Assembly: GCA_964017235.1 (NCBI GenBank)
Contig: OZ024940.1
Coordinates: forward strand, 28,700,573-28,764,572
Source: Sabellastarte sp. h YS-2021
Taxonomy: Eukaryota > Annelida > Polychaeta > Sabellida > Sabellidae
Direction of reading: 5' to 3'
Length of the DNA stretch: 64,000 bases
Positions within the stretch are counted from its first letter, which is position 1. Every line of letters begins with the position of its first letter. This document shows positions 43,626-57,592 of this stretch, piece by piece. Both the position numbers and the translations under genes were made by a program. Below the pieces are notes generated by a model. That model was not told the DNA's origin. It saw only the letters and a program-made list of their open reading frames with translations, and did not search any database.

Positions 43626-46600
43626 AAAGGTTAAGACTTTGTTTAGACAATGTTACAGTAAAAATTATTAAACTGAGATACTAGACAAAACATTTTGGTA
43701 ATATATAGTCAACTCAAAGACATTTGTAAAGCATTTTCTTTCACAGGGGAGGTTTTTCTCAATAATTTGGGATATTTCTATCCATAGTATGATCCAGATC
43801 TTTACCAAAAATGTAAACACCTCTTCCATTGGCTATCCTAACCTAAACAAAATTTCATAAAGATCTGCTCATTACTTTTGGAGTAATGTCAATCACAAAG
43901 CCAAAATCGTTGGAAAGGGGACATTTAAAGACTTGAAAGTTCAACAATATTTATTCACTTCTCCCTTTGGCCAGGGCCAGCCCATATAAATGACTGAATA
44001 AAGATGTGTGCATTACTTTTGGAAAAATAAAAATAAAATAATAAACAATGACCACACCCCAAAACATCACCTCCCAGTGGAGGTATTAAATATGATGTGT
44101 AACTATGTTCATAAAATCTGAATAGTTATAACTTGCTATCTAATATTCTGTGTCCAAACTGTGGATTTAAATTCTTGTAACAGAAACACTTTCATCTTGA
44201 GATAATATTCTCTATTTTATACATGGAAATGCCAGACTGTTTTACAAGAAATATTTGATTTTAAAATCATCAGCTATGGGTTTATTCACAAAGAAAAGAT
44301 CTGGTGAGTTTGTGTCACCCAAGAACAGGCAGCCTACTAAGAGCATGTCACAGTAGTCATATTACTGCTTTGTTAAGAGGTCATATTAGAAAGAGATTGT
44401 TTGTTTATTGTCAGTTAATGTTTAAAAAAGTTTACCTGTCAAAATTACATGTAAAATAAGGTGTGGTTGATCTGAGTAAAATGACACAATATACTGTTTT
44501 TACAATAATAATAATTATAACAAGACTACTTGCAGAGCACAGACCTCTGCCAAGCATGGATCCAGATGATCCAGACAGTGATCCAGATCACTTCCAACAT
44601 CTAATCACTTGTTCCTTGTCCCATTTAGGACATTTCCTGAAAATTTCATCAAAACCCATCCATAATTTTTTAGGTAATCTGTCTTTAAAAATTACATTTC
44701 ATGGATCCAGAAGATCCATATAGTGATCCATATCACTCCCAAAATTGACTCATTTCCTTTTTACCTTTTCAGACATATCCTGAAAATTTCATCAAAATCC
44801 ATCCTTAAGTTTTGGAGTTATCTTGTTCACAAAAGCACAAACAAACAAACCCAGGCGAAAACATAACCTGCTTGATGGAGGTAATCATGTAGTATACTGT
44901 CAGTAGGTAATACTTACTGTAATATATATCAAAAGGCTGCACAGATCGGTAAGAAATGTTCACTTTCAAAATCCTCAATTGTGTTTTGCAACAGAAAAAG
45001 ATTCGTTCATATAACCAAGTACAGGAAGTTTTCTTATGGTTTGTAGCAATAACCATATCACTGCCTCGTTACCAAGTTGTATTAGAAAGAGATAAAATAT
45101 AGTTCCTTCAATGGTAGTTGCTTTTCTAAAAACCTCTCTGTGGAAATGACTAAAATGTGTATTTTGTTTTGATAAAATGACAAAATATAGAGTTAAGTTT
45201 GAAGTTTTCAAGACTTAAAGATAAACAGAAGCTGCAGCATAGATTTTCCCAATAAATCACAACATAATATTCCCTCCAGTAGGGGTATGTGTTTGTATAT
45301 GCTTGAAAAAATGTAACTATTTTTAACATATGACATTTTAACATATTTTTAACATATGACAAAATCACAAATCTGGCAATACTTGTTTGTAATGATCGAA
45401 ATTATATCATTGTACATCAATAGCTTTATATACATTGATTTCTTAGATTTTGAAGCTGAAATTATGTAGCCAGTTATTGTAAACAGTACCTTTATTATGT
45501 TTCCTAATACGGAATAAGTACATATATGCATGGCTTGTATGCCTTGCTCAAGTCACCAATAACAGATCTCTTTATGCTTCAATGACTTTACCAAATATGG
45601 AGACGATTTCACATGACAACAGTAAAAGACTAAATGCATGTTTCAGTGTTCAAGATTTATGATCTATGACTTAAGGGCAGGATTTGTAAACTCGCATTTT
45701 TTCATTACATTTCTGCATGACTTCCACAGGAATAGAGCATATATCTCTCAGTATGTTAACCAAATATGGATGAAACCTCATTTTTTTCAATCGCATAAAA
45801 AAAATATTGCAAATCGCTTTGGCAAAATAAATTTACCTGGATGTAGTTTGTAATTGAGAGAAATCAATGTCATGAATCACATGACTGCTTAAATGTTAGT
45901 TGACATTTAGACAGTTGACAATTGGTGTAATTACTGTGTGACATAAACATTTATTGTCATAGTGTCCGCAAGCATATCATTTGTGAAGTAGAATTCCCTT
46001 TCAAGTAGAAGTAAATTTCAGACTCCTAGGTATTTCCCATTCAAGTCACCATGTTATATGGAATTCCCGCTTGAGCAGAAGTTTTGCTTGCCAATTCTTG
46101 ACAATTGACAGCATTGAGCTGTGTACAATTAGCAAAGCCCTGTTAAATAGAATTAACTTTTAAGGGGAAGTTAACAGAAGCCCACTAGTGGAATTCACGT
46201 CTGTTATATAGAAATCCTGCTTTAGTAGAAATATTAGTCTGAAAACATTGAGATTCTAGAGTTTAAAGAAACAGTGTTTTGTTAGACTTTGCTTTTAGGT
46301 GGATGCAGGTACTTTACACTGAAATTTACTATTTTCTGTAATGTAGAAGTACACGGGCGACATCGATTTGAGACAGTATTATCCTGTTTTTAATAGTTTT
46401 TGCAACTTCTTTATATAAATGTACAGTTTCATACATATTAATAAACTGAGAAGCACCGATATTTCATTGCCTTTTTTATGTTTGTACAAACAAAACTTTG
46501 ACAAAAACTGAATGTTGCACCCAAAACAAATGGTCATTGATCTGGGAAACATTTTGAAACCCCCAAATTATAATCCACTGAATTGAGACATTCACTTTCA

Positions 46601-49250
46601 TTGTCCCCCAAATTTTTGTAAACAGAAAACAGACATCAATAACTTGACTTTTGTCATGTATGAGCGATAGAAATTGTATAAAATAAGCTAGAACAGGTAC
46701 TTATTATAAAACCACTTGTATGGGGGGACAAGAATTTTGGCAGTCATATTATAATAGTATGGAGAAGTAACAGCCATGTTTACAATAACTATAAAAGCAC
46801 TCAAAATTATTTTTTGCGTCCAGATAGAAGATACAATAATGATGTTTAGTGGTTATCAATTTCTATTGCTCTCATAATTTGATGTTATCAGAAGGATCTT
46901 TTCAATGTGGCAGATATGGGGAATGCAGGGAATATACTTTTCTATCAATTGTCACATTTTAATGCTATATGTACAGTACCAGTGGCATATAATCACATTT
47001 ATAAATGAGGTGATACTTCTGGAATACATTGTCTGTGCTGTAAAGTCAAACAGTTTATTATCGCCAAAGGTAAAAAGTGTCCCAAATTGATGACGTCCCA
47101 ATTCAATGCCGCGCATGTACTGTTTTCAAAAGATTCTTATGTTTGTAACTTCAGTTAAATATTGTGTGAACTGACATCCCACAATAATTTTAATGAAGTT
47201 ATTTAATGTTTAGGATGGAAGGTTTTACAAAAAAATAAGGAAAAGACTTCAGTTTATTCAAATTTATTACAGTTTTACTATTGAAAAACATTGTGAAAAC
47301 ATGAAATACACAACAAATGCAATCATTTCTATTTTAACAATATTAGTAAGTTCAAAATATACATCCTATGTCACTGACCAAGAAGCAATGGTAGCTGGTC
47401 AAATTTCTCAATAAGATCAACATCAGGTTTAATGGTGGTAACATGCTAAGACCATATAGAAAAAAAATAAACATCTGTTCTTTTCAGCAAACATATTATG
47501 CATAATAACCTCTGCCCTTTTTAGTTATTCGTGTAGTTTAAAAGGTAATATCATATTCAAATCAATATTTAAAGCCATGTTAAATTCTGATATTGATATT
47601 ATATGAATTAAATATTAACACTTGTCAATTTGTTGCTTAAGGTTTGAGAGACTTTGCACAGCTTTTTAGGGCTTCATTGGTAAAGTGGGTTAGCAATTTG
47701 GGCATCTTATCACAAACGGTTGTACCTTTGTATAAAATTTGCACATTTACTCATAACAAGCACACTTTTAGGTGTATGTAAATCCCAAAGATTTAGTCAT
47801 TGTATAAACAATAGATATAACAACAGAGCCCTAAATTTTTTATCATCAGTAATCTGTTTTCAGACAAAGATCTTCAGAATTTGCCATTGCAAAAAAGATG
47901 ATTTACAATGCATTGGTAGGGTGTTCCTGTAGCACTGAAACTTAGTGAGTCATTTAAGCCCTTTTAATTTGAAGTTTGTTTTGTGGCATTTAGTAGAAAT
48001 AAACAGCCTTTTTATTTACCCTGTTATCTGTAATTCCTTGTTTAGTAGAAGTAGATTCTGGTCGCTTGAGATTCTACTTAATAGAATTTAGCAAACTAAT
48101 ACAAGCACATGAATGTTATAAACTGATAAAATAATTGAAAATTACTGATTATCTATCAAATACTTATTTGCACAGACAAGTAGTAGGTTATTCACCAGTT
48201 TTTTGTGAAAATTAAACTACTACTGAACAGTTGAGTATATGCCGTTTATCAGATGTTTACATCGATACATAACTTATTTTCCATAAAAGTGGTCATTTGG
48301 TATTCACATGGGAATGCCAACATATCTGGGACCCAACTCGTGACCAGTGTTCAAACATTTTTCAAGCTATCTAATAGTGATCCCTGAGATTATGAATGGT
48401 GAGTTTACGGCAACCTTAGTGACAAGACTGGTTAACGAACTTAACATTGTGATAACTTGTGTCTAACCCCTAAACCCAGTTCATGACAACAGGCAGAATA
48501 AGCTGAGAGCCTACCATGACCTTGGCTGTTGAACAGGTCAACAGGTCATAAAACATATACTTCAACTTTGTCAAACCCTCAAGGTGGCATGTTGGACTTT
48601 TGTTGTTGGACTCAACAAAAGAAATTATGTGAAGTCTTTTTTTTTCAGAAAAAAAGAAAAAGGCTTTCCTCATTTCAATCATGTTATATTTTAATTTTAT
48701 GGATTGAAGGCTTCAAAATGATATACAAGAGCACTCAAAGAGTGCATACCTGAGCCAATTCTAAGCAACCTACGCTATTACTTTGATCACTTATCCTTAA
48801 TGTCAGACATCTCCAGTGAACTCCATTGTATTATTAGCTCCAGCGCTACATAAAGACTTACACAAAATGGGGGCTCACACTTATTCTATATTTAGAACAA
48901 TATCAAAGTAATATCAGCCATATCTATGCAAATGCCTTATCTCACTGATAAAACAATTCTTTTTAACCCCTGGATCCAGAAATTCTTCCAGATTGTTCCC
49001 TAAATTAAATAAATTTAGCATTACAAGACCCACCTACTGTGAATATTTCAAATTTGTGCAAAAATATTTTACAGTCTTACAAACATACAGACAAATAGAA
49101 TTATATGATATTTGTTGTTAGGCTTGACAGAAGTAATAATGTGTGAAAATTGGCAAGAAATGACAATTTTATGACACTGGACCATTAAAGGAGTCGTGGG
49201 TATTTTACAAATATATAACATAAAACCATAATAGTGTTATATTCATGTAT
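43626..49250. other. Long gene-less flank between TRIM copies 1 and 2
   Basis: 43,860-46,000 is the 5' part of the duplicated block. 46,000-46,330 and 48,010-48,100 hold short degenerate repeats with 'gaattcccgcttgagcagaag' and 'ctgttatctgtaattcc'. No ORF above about 90 codons shows a domain. An unsampled 5' UTR exon of TRIM copy 1 could lie here. Confidence 0.5.
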
Positions 49251-49530
49251 TTACTGAACAGTTAGATGTCTTTGTGACAAGACAGGCTATAAATTCTCAA
49301 CCAGCAAGTGTTGTCATTTTGAAATAAACTACAGCTTATAAAACAAGATAAAATATGAAAGATTATATGTAAATAATGTACAAAAAATACCATATGCTCT
49401 ATTCTGGTCATTTCTTTGATGAAAAACTAAAATATAAATGCTAAATGAATTCCCGTGGGTAAAAAATGAATCTAAATCTTAGATAAAAATCTGTTGAATT
49501 CTCTTTAAATAGAAAAATCTGGAGTACCTG

Positions 49531-50228
49531 GGCCAGGATTTACAAAAGGTCTTAAGTCTTAGGCAATTTTTTTGCTTAGACCAGTCCTAAAGTTATGGCT
49601 TTTGTCTTAGCTAAGATTTCTCTTAAATTGGGATTCAATTTAAGCAAAAAAATCTTAGCTGAGACAAAATTTGTGCAAAAAGTCTTAACCACTTTGAATT
49701 CTAATTAACAAATTTTAGTTAAACAAAAACATTTTTCATTGATAAATACACCAAACATTCTCTTCAAAATCATAAAACAGATTTGTTGTTTTTTTTTGTA
49801 AAATTACGTAAAAATAGTAGTCTTTGTGTTTTATTGTGAGTCAGCAATTTTTATGACAATATTTTTACCTCAAGAAGGTAAAATGTGGAAATTTTATAGG
49901 TAATTAAATGATGTAAATTTCTATTGCAATCCACAGAAATTACTTTTATAGGAAGTATAGATCCCCATAGTATATATTTTGTTGGCATAACAAAGGGTAA
50001 AATGTAAATACATGCAATGGAATATTTTAAAAATGACTTAAGTCTGCCCTGCAGTGGTCTTAAAGTTATGACAACATCTAAGATAAATTTTTGTCTAAGA
50101 CCTTTTGTGAATCCCATTTTGTCTAAGCAAAAAAAGTCTTAACTTTATGACAAAATTCTTGCACAGTTAAGACTTTTCTCTTAAAGTTATGACAATTTTT
50201 TGTCTAAGGCCTTTTGTGAATCCCGGCC
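49531..50228. mobile_element. Fold-back MITE with 3-bp CTG duplication, copy 1
   Basis: The ends are GGCCAGGATTTACAAAAGG and a right end that reads GGCCGGGATTCACAAAAGG on the other strand. The subterminal arms are full of short inverted words (TCTTAAGTCTTAGGCAA). CTG flanks both sides (49528-49530 and 50229-50231). The 88-codon minus ORF inside is not a gene. Confidence 0.75.
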
Positions 50229-51069
50229 CTGCTTAAGTAGAAGTAGTTTTTCCGATTGAAAAAAACCACAAAAAATGAATGCAGTTTACAACATGTTAAG
50301 TTGAAGCTCCCAGCAAGAAAAAAGACTTCCAGTTAACCAGGATGTCTAGATAACAGGGATATTTTGACTACTAAAGACTTTGTTATGACTTTATATTTAC
50401 TTAGATGGGAATATGCCACTTAACAGAGCTTTACATAGATTTGTCTGTAGTTGCTGAAATCTCAGAACAACAAAAGTAAAAGACAGCATGTGTGGTGTGT
50501 GGACTTTGAAAAAAATTAAACTCCAAATCACAAATTCAAGTTTTTCATACAAAAGTAAATAAAGTATAACTGAAAAATAAATACATTAAAACTGTGTACA
50601 ACCAGGCATTGTGACTGAAATAAGGACAAAAACAACTTACCTTAAAAACTAGAGGACTGACTCAATCTGGGACAATAATTGTTATACAAACAGTTTACTG
50701 ACAGTAATTGTCATACAATTATTAATCATAGAAATCATATCAGGGTAGACAATATTGTTTATATATTGTTTATTACTTTTAATTAGACATTTAATGATCT
50801 CTTGTTAACATAGATTGTGGGTGTTTTAAGTTCTAAAATCAGTAAAAATATTGATACCATTGAAAGTATTTCATAATTGAAAAATAAATAAATTCATTTA
50901 TATTTACAAATATGTGTTTATGAGTTTAATCAGTATGTATAATTATATAAAGCTGTTAACAGAGTAAAACAATAGCTGAAATAATGGAGTGTTGGTCAGA
51001 AATGAGAAATGGACTGTGAGAATTTGGGGATGAGTTCAGTCCCTAACAATGTATATTATTGACACTTTG

Positions 51070-54000
51070 TCATTGTGCTTCATACTTCAGAATTTTTTTT
51101 GTAAAAATCCCCACCCAGAGATGTTTGAGCCCCACCCCAGCACACTTAAGTCTCTCTAACCCCTCCAGTCCTTGGATTTCATCCCACTGTCTAGTTTGGG
51201 AGTCAAACAGTTGTAATCTGTGGTTATTACGGTCACATAGCAGTAACTTTCCTTCACTGTCCACATCACTGAGGAGAGGTTTGTGAAATTTATCCACTTC
51301 TAGCCCTTCACCCTGACCCTCCTCCCCTGTTTTGTAGAGAAACTCCCCAGTCAGAGAGTAAACACATACACAGTGGGTGTTAAAACAGCTTACATAGATA
51401 CAAGTGCTTGTTGTACACAGTTTATCGTCATAATAACATTCACTGTAACCCGATAGATTCAACTCTCTGTCTTTTACCCAGTTATCCTGAGATTTGCTGA
51501 ACACATGGAGTTGTTGTTTTATGCCTTCTAAACCAAAAAGTGTGTCATTGGTGACACTCACATCACTAAACTTACCAGAACAGATCTGTTTCAGGTAATC
51601 ACCTTGCTGGTTCAAAACATGGAGTCCTGTGTAATAGTCACACACAATGACATCTGTGCCTGTTTTTAAAACACTATTGACAAAGTTAAAATGCTCATTT
51701 GTTATGTGTTTTATTTGTTCTAAATCTGTGTTATAAACAAACACACCCTTGTCCCCGCCCCCCACCCACAGCTCATCTCCAAACACACACAGTTTACGTG
51801 GACGAAATTCTATGTGTACACTTTTCACTTTTCTGTATCTTGGATGGATTTCTTTTCTCTTCTGAAAGTGCAAGAAAAATGAAATTCATTTAACATGTGT
51901 GGAATAATTTACATTTGAACATATTTTCAAGGTTTCATACATTACATGCTTTATTCACCTTTATTGTTCACAGATTGGCACAGAATATGAATACAGTGTA
52001 ACTTCTGTACTGTCTGACTTTATCCTGTCAGATTGTGTTCACACAATTATGGAGACAATGTAGCTTCTGTTGTCTGACCATATTGAGACAGATTGTGTTG
52101 ACATAATATCAATACAGTGTAACTTCTATTATCTGATGATTTAGTCAGATTATTTTCACAGAACATAAAGACCATGTAACTTCTGTTTTCTTACTTTGTT
52201 GAGACAGTCAGATTGTGTTCACAATTAAAGACATATTTTACTGTACTTAAACAGTTTGGGAGAATGGAAAGGAGTTTTATAGCATTAATCATTCAGATAG
52301 GAGAATTCAACATAATAGAGGTTTTCTACTTTCATCAAAAATCTACAAACTCTAGCATATCACTTCATTTCCATATTATTCACTGTCTCAATGCTATATC
52401 ATCTCTATTATCAGGCTAATTTTTAATTTATTTTAAAATTTACATTAAAGAAGCCGATTGTGTTGACCATTGTAGAAAGTTTGTAAAATAGAAAAGTGTT
52501 TCAATGTAAACACAGAATTTGGAGAATGAAAATAGTTTATAACATTGTACATTCACATATACTTGGATATCAAAAAGTACAAACTATTTTGGCACCTTAC
52601 ATGAATGCTATTGTATCCATTGGATGCATCCAGTGGATATTTTAGTTTAGTATTTGCTACACCACCGCCACCTTTGCATTGCATAGATGTTAACACTCAG
52701 TAGAAAACTAGACCATCTAGCTTCACCAAATTTTCAGGACATCTTCATTAGAAGGTAAGCTTATCTGAAAATGAAATTAGCCTCATTCTGAAAAACAAGA
52801 TGGCCGTCCTGGATATTTCTTTGAAAATTATTTACCTTTTTAATGGCTGGTTCTAGTAACTAGAAGGTTGAATTTCTTCATAGGTGATATGTATAACAAA
52901 TATACATGTCTGCTAACAGCATGCAGACAGTTAACCTTGAAGTTCTTTATTCACGGTCATCTATGGAGTGCCAAGGTACCCCACATAGTCGACTTTAAAA
53001 AGTGCCTATATCTCCCTTATTATTGGTCCGAGATGTTTGGCATGTGAAGCTAGCCTATAGGAAATCATGAGTTGGGAATCTCTCATATGGTCAGATTTGA
53101 ACTTGGGCCCCTCCTTCAAGGTCAAACGTTGGTTCCCTGGATTCAGTGGATTGTCATTCTGGTGGATACAATTTGCATCACTTCTCCGATGCCATAGGTC
53201 TAGTCTAATGATCTACTTGGCTTTTTACACCATGGTCACTTTCAAGGTTAATTCTATGACCCCAAAATGAATTTTCAGTTATTCCTAAATATCTGTTATT
53301 ATTGTTCCCCCTTGTTGGTAAAATTAACCATATTAGTGTATTTTATACCTTTTGTAGTTGTTATTTTATTGAGTAAACTTTGTAATTGAATATAAATGGG
53401 CTAAGCTGGTAACACCTAAAAATGAGTGTCAAATCTAGGGTGATACATTTTGTTGGGTCAAACTTTCCAGGTTCTAAATCTATGCACATGTTACAGTATG
53501 TCTTACCAGTGTGTCAGATGACAGGCATCTACTAGGACCAGCTACTTGTGCTGTACCAGCCACCTCTATTCTGGTAGATGTTGCAGGCTTCCAGTCCTCT
53601 CCTTTCACCACATTAACTGAGGACTTCACATTTTCATCAAATCTTGGTAACTTGGCATGGATTGCTGTCAGTTCTTGTTTGTGTTGCTCACTCAGGTTTT
53701 TCAGTGTGTCTGTCAGAATACCAATATCATGGGTTTGTGAAATATCTGCCAAGAACTGTTTTTTATTTACCAGCCGCTGTTTAGCATCTGCAAACATCTG
53801 TTGCTGCTGTTCCAGGCTTCTGATTGTGTCTTCGTTGATGGACTGGATTTCTGAGAGTAAACTGTCATGGTGGCTGTTTACATCATCAATAATACTTTGC
53901 CTCAGTTGATTGACTTCAGAGATTTGTCTCTTTCTTGCTTGCTTGATGTTTTTTATCAGTTTTCTGTTGCTGGCACATTTACTGTACATTTCTCTCTCTT

Positions 54001-54460
54001 CATCTGTGATGGTTTGAATATATTTGTCCATCTCTTGTCTTTTGGATTTCTCCAAGTCAGCCAATGTTACTAGTTCATGATCTTTGGTAGCTTTGCTCTT
54101 TCTGTGAGCTTTGGAACAATTGGCACATATACGGTCCTCACAATTTGTACAAAAGGATTGTACCGGCTTTGTGGAATCTTCACACAAGTCACAAACAGTT
54201 TCTTGAGGTTTGTCATCTTTTCCTGATGTATTTCTGGAGATGGCAATTAAACTCTCCATTTTGAAGTCTTTCTTCACCTCACTGAGTTTGGTATGTTGCC
54301 TACATTCAGGACACGGGACTCTGTCTCCATCCTTGACAACCTGGATACACTGGTAGCAGAAAGTGTGAAGGCACCTTAACATTTGTGGATCAGTGTACAC
54401 CTCTAGACAGACACTGCAGCTGATGTGGTCCTCAAGTGGATTGTGTGGTAAAGCAGCCAT
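51070..54460 (-). CDS. TRIM-like RING/B-box/coiled-coil/NHL protein, copy 2, 581 aa
   Basis: Exons: 54460-53507 (318 codons) and 51861-51070 (263 codons plus stop), phase 0, donor CACACTG|GTAAGA, acceptor TTTCAG. The RING has the same spacing as copy 1 (CSVC, CLHTFCYQC, CPEC). The B-box begins CDLCEDSTKPVQSFC, and the coiled coil includes SHHDSLLSEIQSINEDT. The NHL exon is exactly 792 nt, as in the other two copies, and contains VFGDELWVGGGDKGVFVYN and LSDVDSEGKLLLCD. The acceptor-like TTTCTACAG lies a few bases upstream of the ATG. Best read as a recent tandem duplicate of copy 1 with full coding capacity. Confidence 0.93.
51862..53506. other. Intron of TRIM copy 2, with a repeat family B insertion at 52,740-53,280
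   Basis: 'gcctcattctgaaaaacaag', 'cttattattggtccgagatg' and 'ctccttcaaggtcaaacg' match the landmarks at 9,590-10,170. Its presence explains why this intron is the longest of the three. The first 350 bp carry a degenerate repeat around 'cagattgtgttcaca'. Confidence 0.65.
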
Positions 54461-54808
54461 TGTGCCTGTAGAAATACAATGTGATAAGACTGAAGTAAAA
54501 TTTTCGGCTAATTAAATTTTGTTATTAATAGATGAAAAGGAAATTTCTCTTTTTAAGATCCCCTGTGGAGTTTGTATTCCCACCTTCTAAGCAGAATTCT
54601 ACCCTAAAAGAGTTTAGACGTGCTTCAAAGACTTAACAGTGGTCCTCAGTAGCCTACTGGTTAGCACATTTAGCATCTTATCACAGGCTGTCACCTCTGT
54701 GTGTGACCCTTAAAAGTGACAAATGCTGAGGACCTGACTTTTGTAAATACTTTTCCTATGCCTATGCAGTGGTGATCTTTCAGATGAGTCTGTGCATATG
54801 AGGATCTG

Positions 54809-55481
54809 GGGCCGGATTCACGAAAGGTCTCAAGTCTCACATCTGAGATTTTGGTCTCAAATCTAAGATTTTTCTTAGATTTTTCTCAAATTTGAGACAT
54901 TTTGCTCAGTTGGGATTCACAAAAGATCTCAGGCTAAGATTTTTCTCAGATTTGGTCTCAAATCTAAGACTGCCTAGGGGGTGACTTAAGTTTTCATAAA
55001 ATAGAGTATATGTAATAAAATGTCACAAAACAAAATGAAAATAGTGAAGTATGACTTATTATTCAACTTATAACTCAAAATCTGAATATATATTAAGAGT
55101 TTGTACAAAAACAACAGTAAACATTTACATTACAAATTTACATAAGTGGCTTGTTTTGCTGTTATAATCAGTTCTTTTGAATGTCAGTACAAATTATATT
55201 TAAAAGACAATGTTTTGCTTGATTGAAAATATTCTAAAATGTGAGTATATATGGTAGAGTGATAAAATATAAATGTGTATACTTTCCACTAATCTCAACA
55301 AAATGTTACATCAGTTTTGATTGGTCCAGACTCAAAATTTGGCTGAGATTTTGGTCTCAGCTGAGATTCCTTTCGTGAATCTCAACTTGAGCAGAATCTC
55401 AGCTGAGACTAAAATCTTAGATTTGAGCAAAATCTCAGCTGAGATTTGGCTAAGACTTGAGACCTTTCATGAATCCAGCCC
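54809..55481. mobile_element. Fold-back MITE with 3-bp CTG duplication, copy 2
   Basis: The left end is GGGCCGGATTCACGAAAGG; the right end reads GGGCTGGATTCATGAAAGG on the other strand. The arms are dense with TCTCAGCTGAGAT-type palindromes. CTG flanks both sides (54806-54808 and 55482-55484). It has the same terminal design as 49,531-50,228 but a different inner sequence. Confidence 0.78.
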
Positions 55482-55484
55482 CTG

Positions 55485-56965
55485 GTATGCTACTTGAGAG
55501 TACAGTTTGTATTTTTTAGAAATATTATATATTTTCATAGTAACTCAGTGAATATTGTAAATATATCTTTTTAATGACTTACCTTCTGCCTTTCTGTGTC
55601 CAAATGGATATAACTTCCTGTTTATCAGTTTTCTTTGTAGGAGTATATATGTAGGGGTATAAACTCTTGATATATTTATTATCCTGGATTTTACATGGGG
55701 AGAAGTTTGGTTGTGTTTGTGTGACCAAACAAAGGGCGTCTTTTAATAAAGACTGTGAAACAACCATGTCACTGCCTTGTTATCAAGTCTTCATAATGTA
55801 TTCATAAGAGATAAAATATAGTTCTTCATTGTCACTTACATTTCCAAAATTATGTCGGGTAAAATCCCATACAAAGTGAGGTGTGTGTTGAAATTACACT
55901 TTCTATTGTTTAGTTTTAAGTGAACAAGAAATCAAGATAAATATAAATCTTTATTCGGATTATTAGGTAGTATATTATGACACTGTATTCCCTCCATTTT
56001 GTGTGGTCACCTGTATATGCTTGTTAGAGCTTGAAGATCAACATTAGAATTTTAAAATATGCCTAAAGAACAAATTTGGCGACTGTACCATTTTTTCTGA
56101 AACAGTAAAGTTAAATAGTTTTCTTGCTAAAATAATGACAGTATGTTTTGGAATCAATGTGAATTGTCATATTATACTTCAAGTGATCTGGCCACTTATA
56201 TTTTACAATTATTTGGGTTTTTTTTTCAAGTAAATAGTTTATTTGATTGTGAAGTGAAAATTATGAAATCACTTAGTTAACAGATGCTTTATTTGCATTC
56301 CTTATAAGGGAAACAAATGTAGATTATATACTTTGATCTTATCACACCAGCAATGTCTCTTTATCATTAAAACACTTTACCAAATATGGACATGATTTAA
56401 CAAGTATCTAAAAGATGAAGTTCACATTTCCATATCCATGATTTTTAAGCTGTGCTTGGGGTGATTCTTGGCAACACCTTATTCCTGGTGAGATTTGTAC
56501 TTCCAGCTCCATGGTCTCCTTCAGAAAGAAGCATAAATTCCACCTCAACACTGAAGCATGCTCAATCTTTGTTTTATATCTGTCTGGTAGTATGTATGTT
56601 GAGTGACCTTTTTTCATCTCTGGATATCAAAATGTGGTTGTCTGTGTTTTGTGATCTTGTGCCTTACAGTCTGCTCAATAAAGGAAAGGTTAAGTGCTAC
56701 AAAGCCTTAAGTTTGATAACATTTTATATTTACCTCTTTAGTAATTATTAGGTAAATGTGGACAATTACCTTACATGGGACTGTTTGGAGTCTTTGAGGA
56801 AAAATACCAAAATTGGAATTCCCAAATGAATTTTTCAGATATAGCTATATGTTGGTTATATTTTTAAAATTCTCTGGCATAGATTGCTTGTTTGGGAATC
56901 TGCATTTAATATGAAACTCTGAGACATTGGCGGTTTAGTCTCATGTCTTATCAGCACAACAATAA
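55485..56965. other. 5' flank of TRIM copy 2 within the duplicated block
   Basis: Collinear with 44.9-45.7 kb ('aagagataaaatatagttc', 'ccaaatatggacatgattt'). No coding sequence seen. Small ORFs at 56,408-56,751 are not supported. Confidence 0.5.
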
Positions 56966-57592
56966 AAAATAGCATCCGAGATGCCCGTACGCCACAGCTT
57001 AGGGAAATATTTTTAACACCATGAGATATACAAGTACTGTACCAGTACAAAGTTCAAGATACTTTCAGTGAACTGTCAGTTAAATAAAGGTCCAAACAAT
57101 GTCTAAATAGAGAAAATAATGTCTAAGAGAAAGATAATGCATGTGCTTTATCTAAATCTGGCATGACTGAATTATGGTTTAGATGTTTTGAATATTACCA
57201 TGCATACAGAAGTGGTAATACATTTAATGAATGCTTATGTGTGGTGTTGGAGCAAAATTTGTTGCCCACTTGACGAAATTCTATCTGTTACAATGGGAAG
57301 TTGTAAAAGTAAAATAATAACATGACTTTAACAGTGCTTAATCTGCATCAAGAGACAGACCCAAAGGTGCAACAAGATTTTACAGGTCAAGGTCACTACA
57401 ATAAGTTCAAATCAAGGTCACACCATGATGCTGCACACCTACAACCCTCAGCCAATGTCCCTACCAAGTATCAACTTCCCAGACCTTACGGTTTCCGAGA
57501 TATAGCCCAGACAAGATTTTATAGGTCAAGGTCACTATGGCAAGGTCAAATCAAGGTCAGGCCACGTTGCACACCTACACCCCCTTGTTGTA
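56966..57592 (-). mobile_element. Pearl/DINE-like element, copy 3 (short core)
   Basis: The left segment 'gagatgcccgtacgccacag' and 'caccatgagatata' match 14.69 kb. About 1.5 reverse-oriented core units follow (57,375-57,590, 'taccaagtatcaacttcc', 'gagatatagcc'). The right hairpin end is missing. Confidence 0.7.
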
